NCBI GenBank assembly: GCA_004335835.1
Contig: RWJK01001391.1
Location: 1 to 59,810 of the forward strand
Reading direction: 5' to 3'
Origin: Scenedesmus sp. ARA3
Lineage: Eukaryota > Chlorophyta > Chlorophyceae > Sphaeropleales > Scenedesmaceae
DNA: 59,810 nt
Shown: piece by piece, positions 1 through 10,794 of the stretch
Layout: every line of letters starts with the position of its first letter
Position numbering within the stretch: the first letter of the stretch is position 1
Translations under genes and position numbers: made by a program
The notes under the pieces: generated by a model
Databases searched by the model: none
What the model was told of the DNA's origin: nothing
Seen by the model: only the letters and a program-made list of their open reading frames with translations

Positions 1-2100
1 TAAATTTCATATTTCAGTGAAATTTCTTACACCGGGGCTTGAAACCGTGAAATGGCACACCCCGGTTACACCACGCGCAGGAGGTGAAGTTCGCTGGCAT
101 ATGTTCTGAGGTGCAGTTGATTGCGGTGCTCTTCGGTAATTGACGCAAGTGCGAGGCTGTTGACCCGGCGCTGACATACAGTGACCACCACCTGGCAAGC
201 TGGCCAATCAATTACAACTACTAAAGCAGGGCCACCGGCGCACCTACTAAGGAGCCAGAAATCGGTGATTTTTTTTTGAAGGAAAAACCCCAAGGAGCCA
301 GACAAGGCTCATGGTGGTTTAAAAAAACCAGCTTCTGCTCCCGTCAGCCCTGTGAACTTCACAGGTGACCTGGATGATTGCCGTTCTGTTGATAACTAGA
401 CCAGTAAAGATAATCCATCACGAAGAAGGTGACACGAAAAGGACATGAGCCTGGCAGCTGCTCTGGCGCCATTTTTAAAGGTGTGGGGTTGTGCCAGCAG
501 CAAGCAGCAATTGTAACAGGCCTAGGCACACGCCACAGTGACGTGCTGTAACCTAGCATATGTATGCAGAGCGCTGTGACAGGTGTGCTGCCAGCTGAAT
601 ATTTAAACACGTACGTACATGCGGCCTGGACGCTTAGATCGCCTGCTGGCATGCACTCCAACGCAATGCCTCTGTCTACATGCATGGTGCAGTGATGCCG
701 CCGCTTGGCTGGTACAAGTACCAACCCCGGTGCGCAGGCGGCAAAAGGAATTGATGGATTCCACGGTGATGGCTACACAGTGTGCCGACTGCACGCGCAT
801 ATTCCTATATTTCTGTATCACAGCAACGTTACTGCTTGTCTGCACAGTATCCTGCAAGCAGCAGCTGACTGCCCACAATGTCATTCCAGGTGTGCACAAA
901 ATGCACGCCATCTCCATTTAGATCCAACCGCTCCGAAGTTGGCGTGAACATATCGAATGCCGCATGCCATGCCGCACTGCTCCTGCTGTTGTAAGTGCCA
1001 GCTTGCATGTGCCGCACTGTCTGGGCCACCATAGGGTAGATTGCTGCTTTCGTCGTGTTGTTCATAAATGTGATGCAGTCAGCAGACGTGACATTCTTCC
1101 TGCAAGCAGCAGCCCAGCAGGCATGCTTGAACACTGCAACGAGAGGAGGCAGGTGAGTATCGTATCCTGCTACTCAGCGCATGCCAGATACGGCAGTAAC
1201 AAGCAAATGATTGCTGAACCCAGCATGCAGCACCGGATGCCCGAGCTGGCCTCAACCAGTGCATGCTGTGATGCCTCCACAGCGCTGTGACAGCTGCATG
1301 CTTACCATATGCCAGGCTGCTTGTCTGGGTTGGTGGCTGTTGCTTCCCACATATAAATCTCAGTGCTGATTTGGGCAGGCAGGCAGAGCAGCAGAAAGCA
1401 ACAACTCTTTCAACTTCACTTGATGTTGATATGAAGGCCTCTACTGCAGTACGCAGCAGCACTGGAAGCTGTGCTGCCGCTGTCAATCGTTGGTCCCATG
1501 CACAAATGATGCGTTCCAAAAAACATGTCAAATTCCAATAACATAGCATGTTATGTGCATCCCTGCCACGCAGCCGGGCCGCTCACCCCGCACTCTGCCC
1601 AAGTGTGCTGTTCAGCAGCGATATAAACCATGAAAAGTCTCGCGTATAGTCAGCCCTGGTGCGCCGGGCACAGTCGTGTGCGTTTTGAAACACATGCAGT
1701 TGGCTGGGCGGCCGGGCCGCAAGGTACCTGCAGCAGTGTAGCCAGCTGCAGTTGGTCAGGTTGGTGGGTGTTGGAGGAGTGCTGCTTCGCTACTCGCTAA
1801 ATGCACGCAGCGGTCGACGCGCATGGTGCAGGCTACGGTGCGCAAGCATGCAAGCGGTCGACGCGCAGGGTGCAGGTTACGGTGCGCAAGCATGCAAAGG
1901 GTTCAAACTCATCTGATGCCGACGCGCAACTTCACTGAAGCTTAGGCTAAGCGGCTTAGCGGCCAACCAGTTGGGATGTGGCATCAGCCCGCTGTTACAA
2001 CATTCATAGCATACTAATGCAACTTGCAGGATAACAAGCGCTACAAAGCACTTGCAGGACAGCTGACAGGAGAGCTGCATGGTTGCAGGAACGTCACATT
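1..2100. other. gene-poor stretch, no supported gene
   Basis: I found no open frame with recognisable protein character on either strand and no splice-consistent exon chain. The only distinct structure is a 44-base direct repeat near 1.8 kb, listed separately. Confidence 0.5.
1809..1896. repeat. 44-bp tandem duplication (2 copies)
   Basis: Two adjacent copies, 1809-1852 and 1853-1896, start with AGCGGTCGACGCGCA and end with GCGCAAGCATGCA. They differ at only two bases, so the duplication is recent. No gene is visible around it. Confidence 0.9.
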
Positions 2101-2114
2101 TCATGTTAGATCTG

Positions 2115-2735
2115 CTATGTTGTCCAAGCCCACTTGCAGGGTGTCACTGACGGCGGGAGAAGGCATGCAGATCACAAACTGAACACTTTCCTGGCTTAAT
2201 GTATGACATTTAACTTGATCAGTGATGCACCCCGCACCTTTCAAGGTAGAACTGCTGTGTTGTCCAAGCCCACTTGCAGGGTGCCCCTGTTGGTGGCAGC
2301 GCTGATGCATCCTCCTTGCAGTTTTTGTCCCAGTGGATGCGCTTCTTTTCAGTCACTTCAAAGTCTAGGATAAACTCCATGCGCAGATACTCCACATCAA
2401 CAGCAACCTGCAGGAAAAAGAGAAAAGGCGAGAAATTGCATGGTTTGAAGCTCCTGTCCCAGTGAAGGCGCATCTTCTTAGTCACTTCCATGTCCGACCG
2501 GAACTCCATGCAGATGATCTACGAGTATGCCAGTCCACATGATCAGCAGCTTGCAGGAAAAAGGTCAGGAGGGGAAAATAAGCACCATGTTATCAGTTAC
2601 TACATGGTCGAGGGTGGACTCCATGATGCAGGTACTCCGCATCCACAGGAACTTGCAGGAAATCCACAGAACACAGTTAAGTCGAAGATTCACTCCATGC
2701 ACAAATACTCGCAATCCACAGCCCTGTGCAGGAGA
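2115..2735 (-). repeat. decayed tandem copies of an exon start (SGNH-like gene)
   Basis: On the minus strand the block VAVDVEYLRMEF (2407 downward) has relatives at about 2540-2495, 2660-2590 and 2735-2690. These carry indels or a stop: one reads AVDCEYLCME followed by a stop, another has a 2-base insertion after EYL. Each is preceded by a CTGCA(C/A/G)-type acceptor. A further pair, about 2119-2150 and 2251-2290, repeats GTCCAAGCCCACTTGCAGG. The pattern is one usable exon amid degenerate relatives. Confidence 0.7.
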
Positions 2736-3701
2736 TTGATGTGCATTGCGCAGCGGCCACAGTTGCTGTCAAGCTTTTGTGTGCAACAGCACAGCCTGTT
2801 CTGCTCAACACACAGCCATCACCTGCGTGTCTTGATGCACACAGCGAGTAAGAGAGCTTGCACAGCCGCTGCAGTCCTGCTGCCTGTAAGCAATTCCTGC
2901 AGGATCCCCAAAGTAGGCTGCACCATTTTCCCGCTTCTGCATGATGCAGCTGGCGCCAGCTTCCTGCAAGCCACGCACTAGACCTTCTGTGTAGTGCATG
3001 CCTTGGGAGTCTCCCAGCACAACAATGTACTGTGTTTCGTCCTGCCGCTGCTGCTGCTGCTGTTGCTGCTGCTGTTGCGGCGCCTGCAGGAGCTTGCGTC
3101 GTCTGCTGCCAGCAGTGCTGTTGCTGCCAGCAGAGCTGTTGACTTTGGCAGTGATTGCTGCTCCGCTGGCATTGCTCGGCTTCTCTTGCTGCTGCTGTTT
3201 GAAGAGGCAGGCTCCAGGTTTGGTGCCTGGCTTCAGGCCACAGTTGCCATACGACTGCCAAGCCCTGCTGCCCGCAACAAACGCACCCGTGCGGACATAG
3301 CGCCTGTTGCACACAAAATACTTGCTGGCATCTGCTAGGGAGCAGGAAGTGTCTCTGGCAAACTCTTTGGTGCTGCAATCCAACTCCAGCTGCAGCTGCT
3401 CCTGGTGTACTTTGGAGCTGCTTCCTGCTGTAGCTGCAGCACCAGTGGCTGGCTGGTCCAGGGTGCTGTTGTCAGCTGACCATGGGGAAGATCGCGTGAA
3501 TCGCGCCTTGATCGTTATGCCGGACACTTGATCGGTGATAAAATTTGTATATGGCCAAAGAAGCAAGACCACAGCAGAGCTGAGCAGAATAACCAGCAGT
3601 ACCAAGGGCCTGCTGCCGCAGCGCTCAGAGAGCATTGTAAGAAACAAGAGACTTGAGCAGTAAAAAGTAGTCAAAATTTGTTGAGGCAGTGCGGAGATCA
3701 C
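2277..3701 (-). CDS. type II membrane protein with SGNH-like GDS motif (model incomplete)
   Basis: The first exon (3701 down to 2823, 293 codons) begins with a short cytosolic stretch and a hydrophobic signal anchor (residues about 33-50, LVLLVILLSSAVVLLL), as in Golgi type II proteins. A low-complexity Gln/Ser stalk and Cys-containing blocks follow, then VVLGDSQGMHYTEGL near residue 230. The GDS with a following His-Tyr resembles block I of SGNH/GDSL hydrolases and PC-esterase-type acyltransferases. The donor after CACGCAG (GTGATG) is in phase 0. A candidate second exon starts at 2407 after CTGCAG and reads VAVDVEYLRMEFILDFEV. Its 3' end and any later exons carrying the catalytic Asp/His are unresolved. 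An alternative start is the Met at 3642. Acyl-esterase activity is inference only. Confidence 0.45.
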
Positions 3702-5898
3702 GGGCTGGGCAAAGCGCGTCCTTTGCTACACGTTCAATTTTTCAAAATTGAATGCCAAGCAGTCCACGCACTCGCAATAACATGGTAAAAACGAAGTCAT
3801 GACAGTTGTCAAAACCTGCTATGTCGTTTTTTATTTCGTGGTTTTGATAACGCATACCCGACTCGGCGGGTGGCCAGGGCTCAAGAAGGCCGGAGCCGGA
3901 GCATGACAACCTTGGACACCAACCAAAGGTGACCTGGCGAGCTGTCGCTACAAGCACATGTGCCATACGAAGGACAGATCAAAAGCTTTCGCTAGATCAA
4001 TCCTAACTTCCATGCCATGCATGTCTCACGTCGCACTATGGCTTCATTTTCGTTTCCAATTGGTAGCACCGTTTGCAGCGTGGGTGCGACTTATGCTTGG
4101 TCGCAACGTCATGGTGTGTGATGCTGACACAGCTGTAACAGTGTCGGCTGTTGCACAACAGCTGCCTGCCTGCTTGACAGCTGATGCCAGTGGCAGACGA
4201 ACATCTGTGCTGATCAGCTCTCTGCACTGAGTGCTGGCACTTCCGCTGCGCACTGCATGCATGTGGAGGGCGCACTCTCCGAGTACTGCACAGTACATGT
4301 CCTCGCATGCGGCCTCAGACTGCAACAAGTGCGGCAACTGAGCATGGCAAATCACAGCAGCAGCATGCTTACATTTGTGTAGAGGTAATCAAGATACAGG
4401 GCTTCAACACCATAACCCGCCCTAGGAGTCCTCCTACTGCCGACTGCAAAAAAGAAAAAAAAAACAGACGCACATGTTCAATGCAACATGGCCTGAACTT
4501 TCCTGTCCTTTGTCCCCTCTGTGTGGACTCCTATCCGTCCTTTGTAAGCACGCTCTATGACGCCCGAAACAAAACTATTAGGCAGCCTGCTACGCTGACA
4601 ACTCAGCATTATCCAGTGGGCGCATGCGCGCTGCCCTGCAGGGCAGCTGCCAATGCTGGGATGGGAATTTGCCTGCTGCTTGTCCAGACGCAAGGCATAT
4701 GCTTTGATAAGCACACGGCAGCCACTTGGACCAACACAGCAAAATGCCAGACTGTCACATGCACGGCTTCAAACAGCACAAGCACAGCACCAACTCCATG
4801 TTAACAGCACCAAGGGCACACATGATGCAAAGTCCCCGCCACTTGCGCAGCGACTGCTGCTTGTCTGCATGGAGCAATAAAAGCAGGTCTGCGCAGCTCT
4901 TTGAGGCACCAACAGTGAGCGCTGGCCCCAGCGCCAAACCACAGCTGTATTGGTAAAAGACGCCAACGCCCGACAAACGAAAACCCCGTGTACATATCTA
5001 CACCCTGATCCGCACCTGTGTACGCTCTCAACACAGCTGTGCCGCTCTAAGGAAGGCCCGCACACTTGTATCCCCCTGTACCAAATTGAAACACCTGTGC
5101 CATGTCAACAAGAGGCATGCAAGCAGGCGGTCAAGGTTGGCACGGTACAAGGCGCCGCACATGCAAGTCAGAGCCATCGTCGCACATTTCATTGCAGCTC
5201 ACCCACCAGCTAGCCAACCGGGCATCGAGTCATATCTCCGCTGCGTGTTTGTCTTGGTACAGCACCCAACCCAGCGCATCAACACAAAAAGCAACAACAG
5301 ATAACACCAGACATACCACATAAACAGCAATCTCACAGTCAACAACATATGCTATATGGCTGGACTGAGAAGCATGCAGGAAAGCAACGCCTGGAAGGTC
5401 ACATATTGTAACATGCTACATATTGTAACATAGTCGCAGATTATAACATGTCACAGCACCCTTTCAGTCAGCATAATGCATGCGCCCCACAACCCAGCAC
5501 TGTGTGCGGTGTGCACCAGCGCCAGAATACCTTGCAGGCATAAGATATTCTGCAGGCATTGTATGCGCTGCATACTGCGTGCTGCTTTGCAGGACGCTGA
5601 CCACAGGTTTGACCCTAGTCAAGGTCGGTCAACGCACCGCCACCGCCCCTCAACAGATGCAAGATCATGCATTTTGACCAACACCTGGCCCATGCCGACA
5701 GCAGAGCAGTAAAGAAACACATCCCCCGCTCATAGCCAACTGGCCATGGCTCAACTGGCAGCAATCATCATCACCACCACTGACGATCCATGACGGGATC
5801 GTCGCCTGCCCTCATAGTCAACTGGCCTGATAAACATACAGCCTGATGCAGCTGTATGTTTACTTGATACGATTGTGAGCAGTCCTGCAAGCAGCTCA
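3702..5898. other. intergenic stretch, no supported gene
   Basis: Short frames exist on both strands, but none has recognisable domains, membrane segments or a splice-consistent continuation. I see nothing further that I can support. Confidence 0.4.
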
Positions 5899-6906
5899 TC
5901 ATACAGAACATGCCCCTGCATCAACAGCACTTCTCCCAGCCATAAACGGCGCTGCTTGCTCCGCAACAAACCACAGCAACACTGGCGACAGCACCAGCAC
6001 AAGTGCATGACTCAGCAGAGGCTGGCCCGGCAGCGGCAGCAGCACACTACGCTGCAACTCCACTTCCATGTTGCACTTCTTCCAAAAGTTGCGCTTGTGG
6101 TGCAGCTCCGCTATGAATCCGAGGAACAGCGGCACAAAATACGACAGCACCAGGCTCGCATACATCACCAGCTGCTCGAACAGAAGCTCTGGCGAGCACG
6201 TGCGCGCTGCTGTGTCTAGCGCCCCGCATGTGCCCGTGCTGACGCCCGCCCCTGCTGCTGCTAGCGCCAGTACACTTTCAAACACACCATGCAAGCTGTA
6301 ACAGACGTCTCCTGCAAGCTGCTGCACGCCAGGGACTGCCTGCATCGCCTGTGGGGAGTGCCAGTGCCAAGCAAGTGATATGGCGACATATATTGGCTGC
6401 AGGAGCACTGCTGTTCGTACTGGAAGCAGGATACTTTGGCAGGCTTGCAGGCTGAGCACTCCAGACATCAGCAGGTGCGCTGCCAGCACCTGCCATGGCT
6501 TGCTGTTGTTGATTGCAAGGCTGCTGGTGGCGTTGAAGCCGCTTTGCAGGATCATAGCACAGGCCTGCAGCTGCCTGGCAACGCGGTTGGCTACTGCTGC
6601 AACGAAGCGATGCTTGCAGTACCATGTGCGCGCCCTGTGCATCACCAGCAGCTGCAGCAGCGCTGCCACAATGAACAGCTTGGACATCTCAGCACCCCAG
6701 GCTGCTGCGCTGTTGTCGCTTCTTCGTGTGTGCACGAAGAAGACGATGAAAGCGTGGTTGAACAGCGAGAACCACAGCCCAATGCCGTCCATGCTGCAAA
6801 TGAGCCTGCACAAGAGGCAGCAGAAGCAGCAGGTCACCATTGGTTGAAACGGTCCGTATCTGTTGCAGGTCAGGCCGACATGTGCACGCCCGGCAGGTTG
6901 GTTCAT
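5899..6906 (-). CDS. multi-pass membrane protein, unknown
   Basis: An uninterrupted 335-codon frame without introns. Several hydrophobic segments are visible: residues about 20-60 (LWFSLFNHAFIVFFV), about 75-90 (LFIVAALLQLLVM), about 140-185, about 205-225, about 240-265 (LVMYASLVLSYFVPLFLGFI) and about 295-315 (HALVLVLSPVLLWFV). Basic loops lie between them, for example RARTWYCKHR. Gln-poor composition and long hydrophobic runs argue for a real protein rather than a CAG-repeat shadow. I do not recognise the family. The start could lie upstream if there is a further exon, and the opposite strand also has open frames, so confidence is moderate. Confidence 0.45.
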   Translation of the reverse strand: MNQPAGRAHVGLTCNRYGPFQPMVTCCFCCLLCRLICSMDGIGLWFSLFNHAFIVFFVHTRRSDNSAAAWGAEMSKLFIVAALLQLLVMHRARTWYCKHRFVAAVANRVARQLQACAMILQSGFNATSSLAINNSKPWQVLAAHLLMSGVLSLQACQSILLPVRTAVLLQPIYVAISLAWHWHSPQAMQAVPGVQQLAGDVCYSLHGVFESVLALAAAGAGVSTGTCGALDTAARTCSPELLFEQLVMYASLVLSYFVPLFLGFIAELHHKRNFWKKCNMEVELQRSVLLPLPGQPLLSHALVLVLSPVLLWFVAEQAAPFMAGRSAVDAGACSV

Positions 6907-7589
6907 ATGCCGTTATCAATGTCTGAGTCTGCAGGCAACTGCTAAGATCTGCGGCTTGGTGCACTCCACTGGACGAGTCCACCCGTCTACGGGCTAGTAA
7001 TGATGAGCAGACGGGTGAGACACCCGCATAGCATATCCTCACCGTTCCACCTCCGGAGAACTACGATACAGCTGGTCATAATGTGCAGGTTGAGCTCGGA
7101 GGAGCGCGTCTAGCCGAACAACCATTGCAAACAGTACGCTGCTTGTTTCATTATGCTGAAGGATTGCGCTTGTCCTTGATATCCATGAAACACTTTTTGG
7201 AACGAACTTTAGCATGCAGTTTCCTTATAAGATCGTCAACAAGCCCCTGCAGCCGTTGACAGTACACTGTCACCCCTGTCATGTCATGATCATGTGACGG
7301 CCGGGCTGTATGCCTTGACACATCCGACGGTTGCAGTGTGCTTTCCAACAACAATATTCCGCTGTGTTGTTTTGTGACAACAGTAGCGCCAACAAGCGCC
7401 TTTTGTCGATGACAGCAGGCTGTCATGTCCATGCTACACCTGACACGCTGCTGTCATACTCTCACACCAATGCTGTTGCGCCATCGTCTATTACTCCAAC
7501 AGCATCACCCCTACTGTGCTGCAGCTGTACAACAAGCGGATTCCCATGCAAATTCAACTTGTTGTGGATCCAGCATAACCACCATGGCT

Positions 7590-7913
7590 CCGGCATCACG
7601 CGCGACCTTGACACTTCGCTACCGCAGGCCAAGGCGTGCCGCAGCTGCATACAACAGCCTAGCATACGCACCACCGCAACACCACTGCCGCTCGTGATGC
7701 TGCCACTCCACTACCGCAGGCTTGCTGCAGCTGCACACAACAACCTGCTAGCAGCATGCACCACACCACAGCAATTCGTCATTTTGCAACACTGCTGCCA
7801 ATGACGCTGCCATTCCATCACCGCAGGCTTGCTGCAGCTGCATGCAGCAGCCCAGCATACACACCGCCACAACACGTGCACAGTGCACTGCCGCCCATGA
7901 CCTTGACACTGCA
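7590..7913 (-). repeat. decayed copies of the 3' end of the F-box-like gene
   Basis: The segment GCAGGCTTGCTGCAGCTGCA or close variants (for example AAGGCGTGCCGCAGCTGC) recurs at about 7625, 7715 and 7825. Each is followed by ACACAACA/CAGCATAC-like sequence and then by CCACTACAGCAGCCCAAGG-like sequence matching the stop-codon region at 7914-7940. These are tandem relatives of the terminal coding segment lying beyond the stop codon. Confidence 0.55.
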
Positions 7914-9541
7914 CTACAGCAGCCCAAGGCGTGCCGCAGCTGCTGCTGCTCCCGGCTGGCTGCACAGCCAATGCAGGACGGTGCGGTCATGAGGCCTGGG
8001 CATGAACTTGCTGTACACCTCTGCTGCCACCGCTGCTGCCGGGCCCCGGGCCACCAGCAATGACAGCAGCAGCTCCACTTGCTCATATGTGAGTTTCCTG
8101 TCACCCTCTGTAGGAGCTAGCATCTGCAGGAAATATGGGGAAGCACACAGCACCGGCTGGCGCCCCTGCGGCTGTATAGCGCTGTGAGCGAGCTCCACAA
8201 GGGTCCCTGTTGCCAGGTCATCAGCCGCAGGCAGCCAGCAAATCGACAGCAGCAACTCCGGCAAGTTAGCCGCAAAGTATGTGTTCATGGGGGCGCTGCA
8301 CAGCCGCACAATGAGCCGCAGCAGCGCCTCTACTGCTGCTGCCGAGAGCTGCACTGTGGTGTTCCATGCGGGCTGCTTGAACATGCTGCTGATGGCGGCG
8401 ATTGCTGCGCGGCTGACAGAGGCGCGCCAGGGGGAGCCGTCTGCGAGGCGGGGTGCTGCCATGCTGAGGGCGACATCAAGCAGGTCTGCTGCGCGGGCAG
8501 GTGTCAGGTCCTGCAGCATCTGTGGCAGCAGCAATAGCAGCAGGGATGTTGCAGGCACAGCAAATTGGTTTGCAGTTGTTTATGATTAAACCAGCGCTGT
8601 GCACATCTTGATGTGGTTCATACGGTACGCATACATATCAGACGCGATCGGTGCGGCTGACAGCCAGATACGACTGTTGCTGCACACCAGACCCCAAGTA
8701 GACAGGCCTGGAAGCCTGGTCGCTCCAATTGCTATGTTCCAGTTGCAGCCTGGCAATGCTGCTGCAGCCAAGCACCCACCTCCTCTGTCAAGTTGTTGCC
8801 ACGGGCAATCGCGCGCAGCTCTGCAGGCAGGCCAGCAGCCCACCCCTGCAGAGGCACCCCAGCAGCACCAAACGCAAGCGCCCACGCCACTGGCCCGTCA
8901 TAACCGTTATATGCGCTCGCTACTAGCTGCTGCACTGTGATCTGGCCTCGCACCCCAGCCGCCACCAAATCCTCTGCAGCAGCAAGCGGCACACCCGGGA
9001 TGTCCAGCAGCTGCTGGCTGCACTTCTTGATCATGGCTGCCGGCTGGCGCAGCAGCCAGCGTAGCGCCTTTACGCTGTTGCCCTCGCCTGCTAGAGGTGG
9101 CGCCGGTTTGATGAAGTTGACAAAGTCGGGTGTTATGACAGATGGTGCTGGTGCTGCAGGTAACGTTGGTGCTGCTGCCTGTGCTGTTGCTGCCACGCTG
9201 CGCTGCAGCAGTGCAGCGCTGATGCGCTTGCTGCACAGCTGCTGCAGTGAGCGGCTGCTGGCCCTCAAGCGGCAGAGATCCTCTGCAGCCAGGTAACGCT
9301 GTATGCAGATGTCCAGCACTGCTTCTACATGCTCTTGCTGCAGCGGCTGCTCAAGCAGGCTTGGGAGCTCAGCTCCCAACTTGGGACTTCTTGGCAATGA
9401 GTGCTTGGTGTCTTGACTGCTGCCCAAGGAGTGCTTGGTGCCTTGGTTGCTGCCCAAGGAGTGCTGTGTGTCTTGGCTGCTGCTCAGCGCCCGCAGGATG
9501 CTGTGCCACCAGGCCCCGCACTGCACCATTTTTTTTTTCAT
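7914..9541 (-). CDS. F-box-like / leucine-rich helical repeat protein, two exons
   Basis: Model: exon 1 from 9541 to 8780 (254 codons), exon 2 from 8519 to 7914, giving 455 aa. The donor after ACAGAGGAG (GTGGGT) and the acceptor CTGCCACAG are both in phase 0. The N-terminus carries a Ser-rich stretch built on a 10-residue unit (SLGSNQGTKH, SLGSSQDTKH). Next comes an F-box-like helix set (residues about 80-115, LDICIQRYLAAEDLCRLRAS followed by SRSLQQLC). A helical region with Trp-containing repeats follows (RWLLRQP, VAWALAFGAAGVPLQGWAAG). Exon 2 is helical and Leu/Ala-rich (ELLLSICWLPAADDLATGTL, YEQVELLLSLLVARG). A role as a ubiquitin-ligase adaptor is inferred only from the F-box resemblance. 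The two exons could alternatively be separate genes. Confidence 0.5.
9399..9480 (-). repeat. 30-bp in-frame tandem repeat
   Basis: Three copies of a unit like AGGAGTGCTTGGTG(C/T)CTTGG encode the 10-residue SLGS(N/S)Q(G/D)TKH repeat at the N-terminus of the F-box-like protein. They preserve the reading frame. Confidence 0.75.
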
Positions 9542-10794
9542 TTTAATTTCTTATTAAAATTAAGCAGCCCAAGTCGTGCGCAAAGGGCTCGGCTTGGCAA
9601 ACAAAGAGCAACCACGCGGCAGGGAGGGCGGGTCAATTGCTCTGCAAACACTGGCTGCACCCCTGCAAGATGCTGCGAAGAATGCTGATCTTCGTGGTGA
9701 GAACCACATTACCCCCAAAACGCAGTTGAAGTGCAAGACTTTACGCCTTAGCTGTAAGTGCCTCGGCCGCAGCGAACTAAGTGCCTCGGCCGCAGCGAAG
9801 TGCCTCGGCCGCAACGAACTTGGTCAACAGAAGAAACCAGCTCCCTTACACATAAAGTGGCAGCATCAGCAAGCAGCAGGGATAGCCGCGCGGAATGCAA
9901 CTTTGGACACGCTCTCGCAGTCCTAGGTTTACCGCACACTGCCACCTCCGTCACGACCAGGTGAAGTGATTTACAGCAAAGGGCACCGGCATCATCATTG
10001 CGTTGGTTTCAACACCGTGATGTTACCCATTGTTAGCCAGCCAGCAGCAGGATGCTTAGTCATCCACCACGCCGACCGCCTGCAGAAACCTGGCCCATAA
10101 CACACCAACACTCCTTCTGTATAAAGAATTGCATACTTCTGTGACGCCGGTTACATGGCCTAGCACACTACGGCTGGGCCAAATGATAGCATCTCCAGCA
10201 TGACAACGACTCAGCTTGTCATGCCGCAGACTGCGGAATGCTGTCAGCTCAACAAGGCCACCGTCCACATGCTAACTCTGAACAGGCTCAAATTGGGCCA
10301 CTGTGATGCACAACATATGCTTGCTTTCAAGCTTTCAGCCCTAGCACTGCTTGGGACATACACCAATGTTGAACAGGCTAGGCCATCTGGCATAAATGCC
10401 AGTGCCAATACTGGTGGTAAATGCTGCGTGTGATCCACACCAAACAAATGGAAGTGATGTGCACAATCTCATCACTGGGTCGCATATTGCAGCGAACACA
10501 GTTGAGCGCCCTGGCGCTTCATTGCTGCAACAAACATATGATACAGAACACCAGCTGATTGCCAGGTTGAAGCATGACCCACGATCACCCGAGCCGTACA
10601 TCAAGTGCCTATTGATGCATTTGTCAAACGATCCCGCCAGCTCGCACGGGTGGCTGGCTAAGGTCGCAGCTTGCGAATGTGACACATAACAGCTCTCCAA
10701 GCACCGCAGCCAGCATACTATCGACAGGTCCACCCAACCAATCAGACACACACCAGCTGCCTGACTGCCATGCACAGCGGTGTAGCTCAAGTGC
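9542..10794. other. intergenic stretch with a small tandem repeat, no supported gene
   Basis: Upstream of the F-box-like gene and downstream of the methyltransferase, both on the minus strand. No convincing coding frame. It holds the GTGCCTCGGCCGCAGCGAA triplet listed separately. Confidence 0.4.
9758..9820. repeat. GTGCCTCGGCCGC tandem triplet
   Basis: Three adjacent copies of GTGCCTCGGCCGCA(G/A)CGAA start at 9758, 9781 and 9800. Spacer lengths differ (23 and 19 bases). The repeat lies about 220 bases upstream of the start of the F-box-like gene, so it could be a promoter-proximal element. Confidence 0.8.
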
